A DNA stretch of 64,000 nucleotides from Aporrectodea caliginosa (taxonomy: Eukaryota > Annelida > Clitellata > Crassiclitellata > Lumbricidae). Under the pieces are notes generated by a model, which saw nothing but the letters and a program-made list of their open reading frames with translations, did no database searches and was not told the DNA's origin. A program made the position numbers and the translations under genes. Positions 63,950 to 64,000 of the stretch are shown here, piece by piece; within the stretch, counting starts at the first letter, position 1, and each line of letters starts with the position of its first letter. The DNA lies in contig JACEVL010005070.1 of the NCBI GenBank assembly GCA_020284085.1, positions 259,501-323,500 of the forward strand, in the 5' to 3' direction.

Positions 63950-64000
63950 TCGTTTTGTGTTTCAATTGTTCTGTTATTGTCTTCAGTCATAAGATTAAGC

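Overview
This is a metazoan nuclear window, not a prokaryotic or organellar one. Coding exons are short and split by introns with recognisable splice sites. Most of the sequence is AT-rich non-coding DNA full of short transposons, SINEs and microsatellites, and the palindromic octamer TAGGCCTA (often as taggcctat) recurs throughout. The gene content (a eukaryotic alanine racemase and a KCTD1/15-type BTB protein), the octamer and the repeat style suggest a marine invertebrate, plausibly an echinoderm or other ambulacrarian. That assignment is an inference; nothing here proves the species.

Layout. (1) 1-8.65 kb: a macro-repeat locus. A roughly 3-kb unit carries an AT-rich 30-bp tandem array, a small adenain-like (peptidase C5, Maverick/Polinton type) cysteine protease gene with a poly(A) signal, and a 29-bp minisatellite. 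Two copies lie in tandem on the + strand, and a third, damaged, inverted copy faces them across a palindrome at about 1.94-2.04 kb. The damage is mostly small indels, so a fold-back or poorly polished assembly must be considered. (2) 8.7-31.7 kb: no protein gene that I recognise. It holds hAT, Harbinger-like and Helitron-like non-autonomous elements (several with exact target-site duplications), tRNA-derived SINEs, two decayed LINE fragments and simple repeats. (3) 31.7-44.35 kb: an alanine racemase gene on the + strand, eight coding exons that join in frame to 455 codons. Intron 2 holds a SINE followed by a nearly complete but twice-frameshifted RTE/BovB-like LINE. Intron 4 begins with a 20-bp minisatellite. 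(4) 44.35-52.4 kb: intergenic. (5) 52.4-63.5 kb: a KCTD1/15-like gene on the - strand, two coding exons giving 331 residues, split by a 10.1-kb intron. That intron contains nested DNA transposons, a 372-bp GAA tract, a 33-bp minisatellite with a 13-unit higher-order period, and a Helitron interrupted by a SINE. The two cellular genes are convergent.

How it works together. Alanine racemase interconverts L- and D-alanine; D-alanine is a known osmolyte in several marine invertebrates. The KCTD1/15 protein is expected to be a BTB-domain transcriptional co-regulator. I see no sign that the two genes are functionally linked. The most unusual material is the protease-bearing macro-repeat at the left edge and the densely nested hAT elements.
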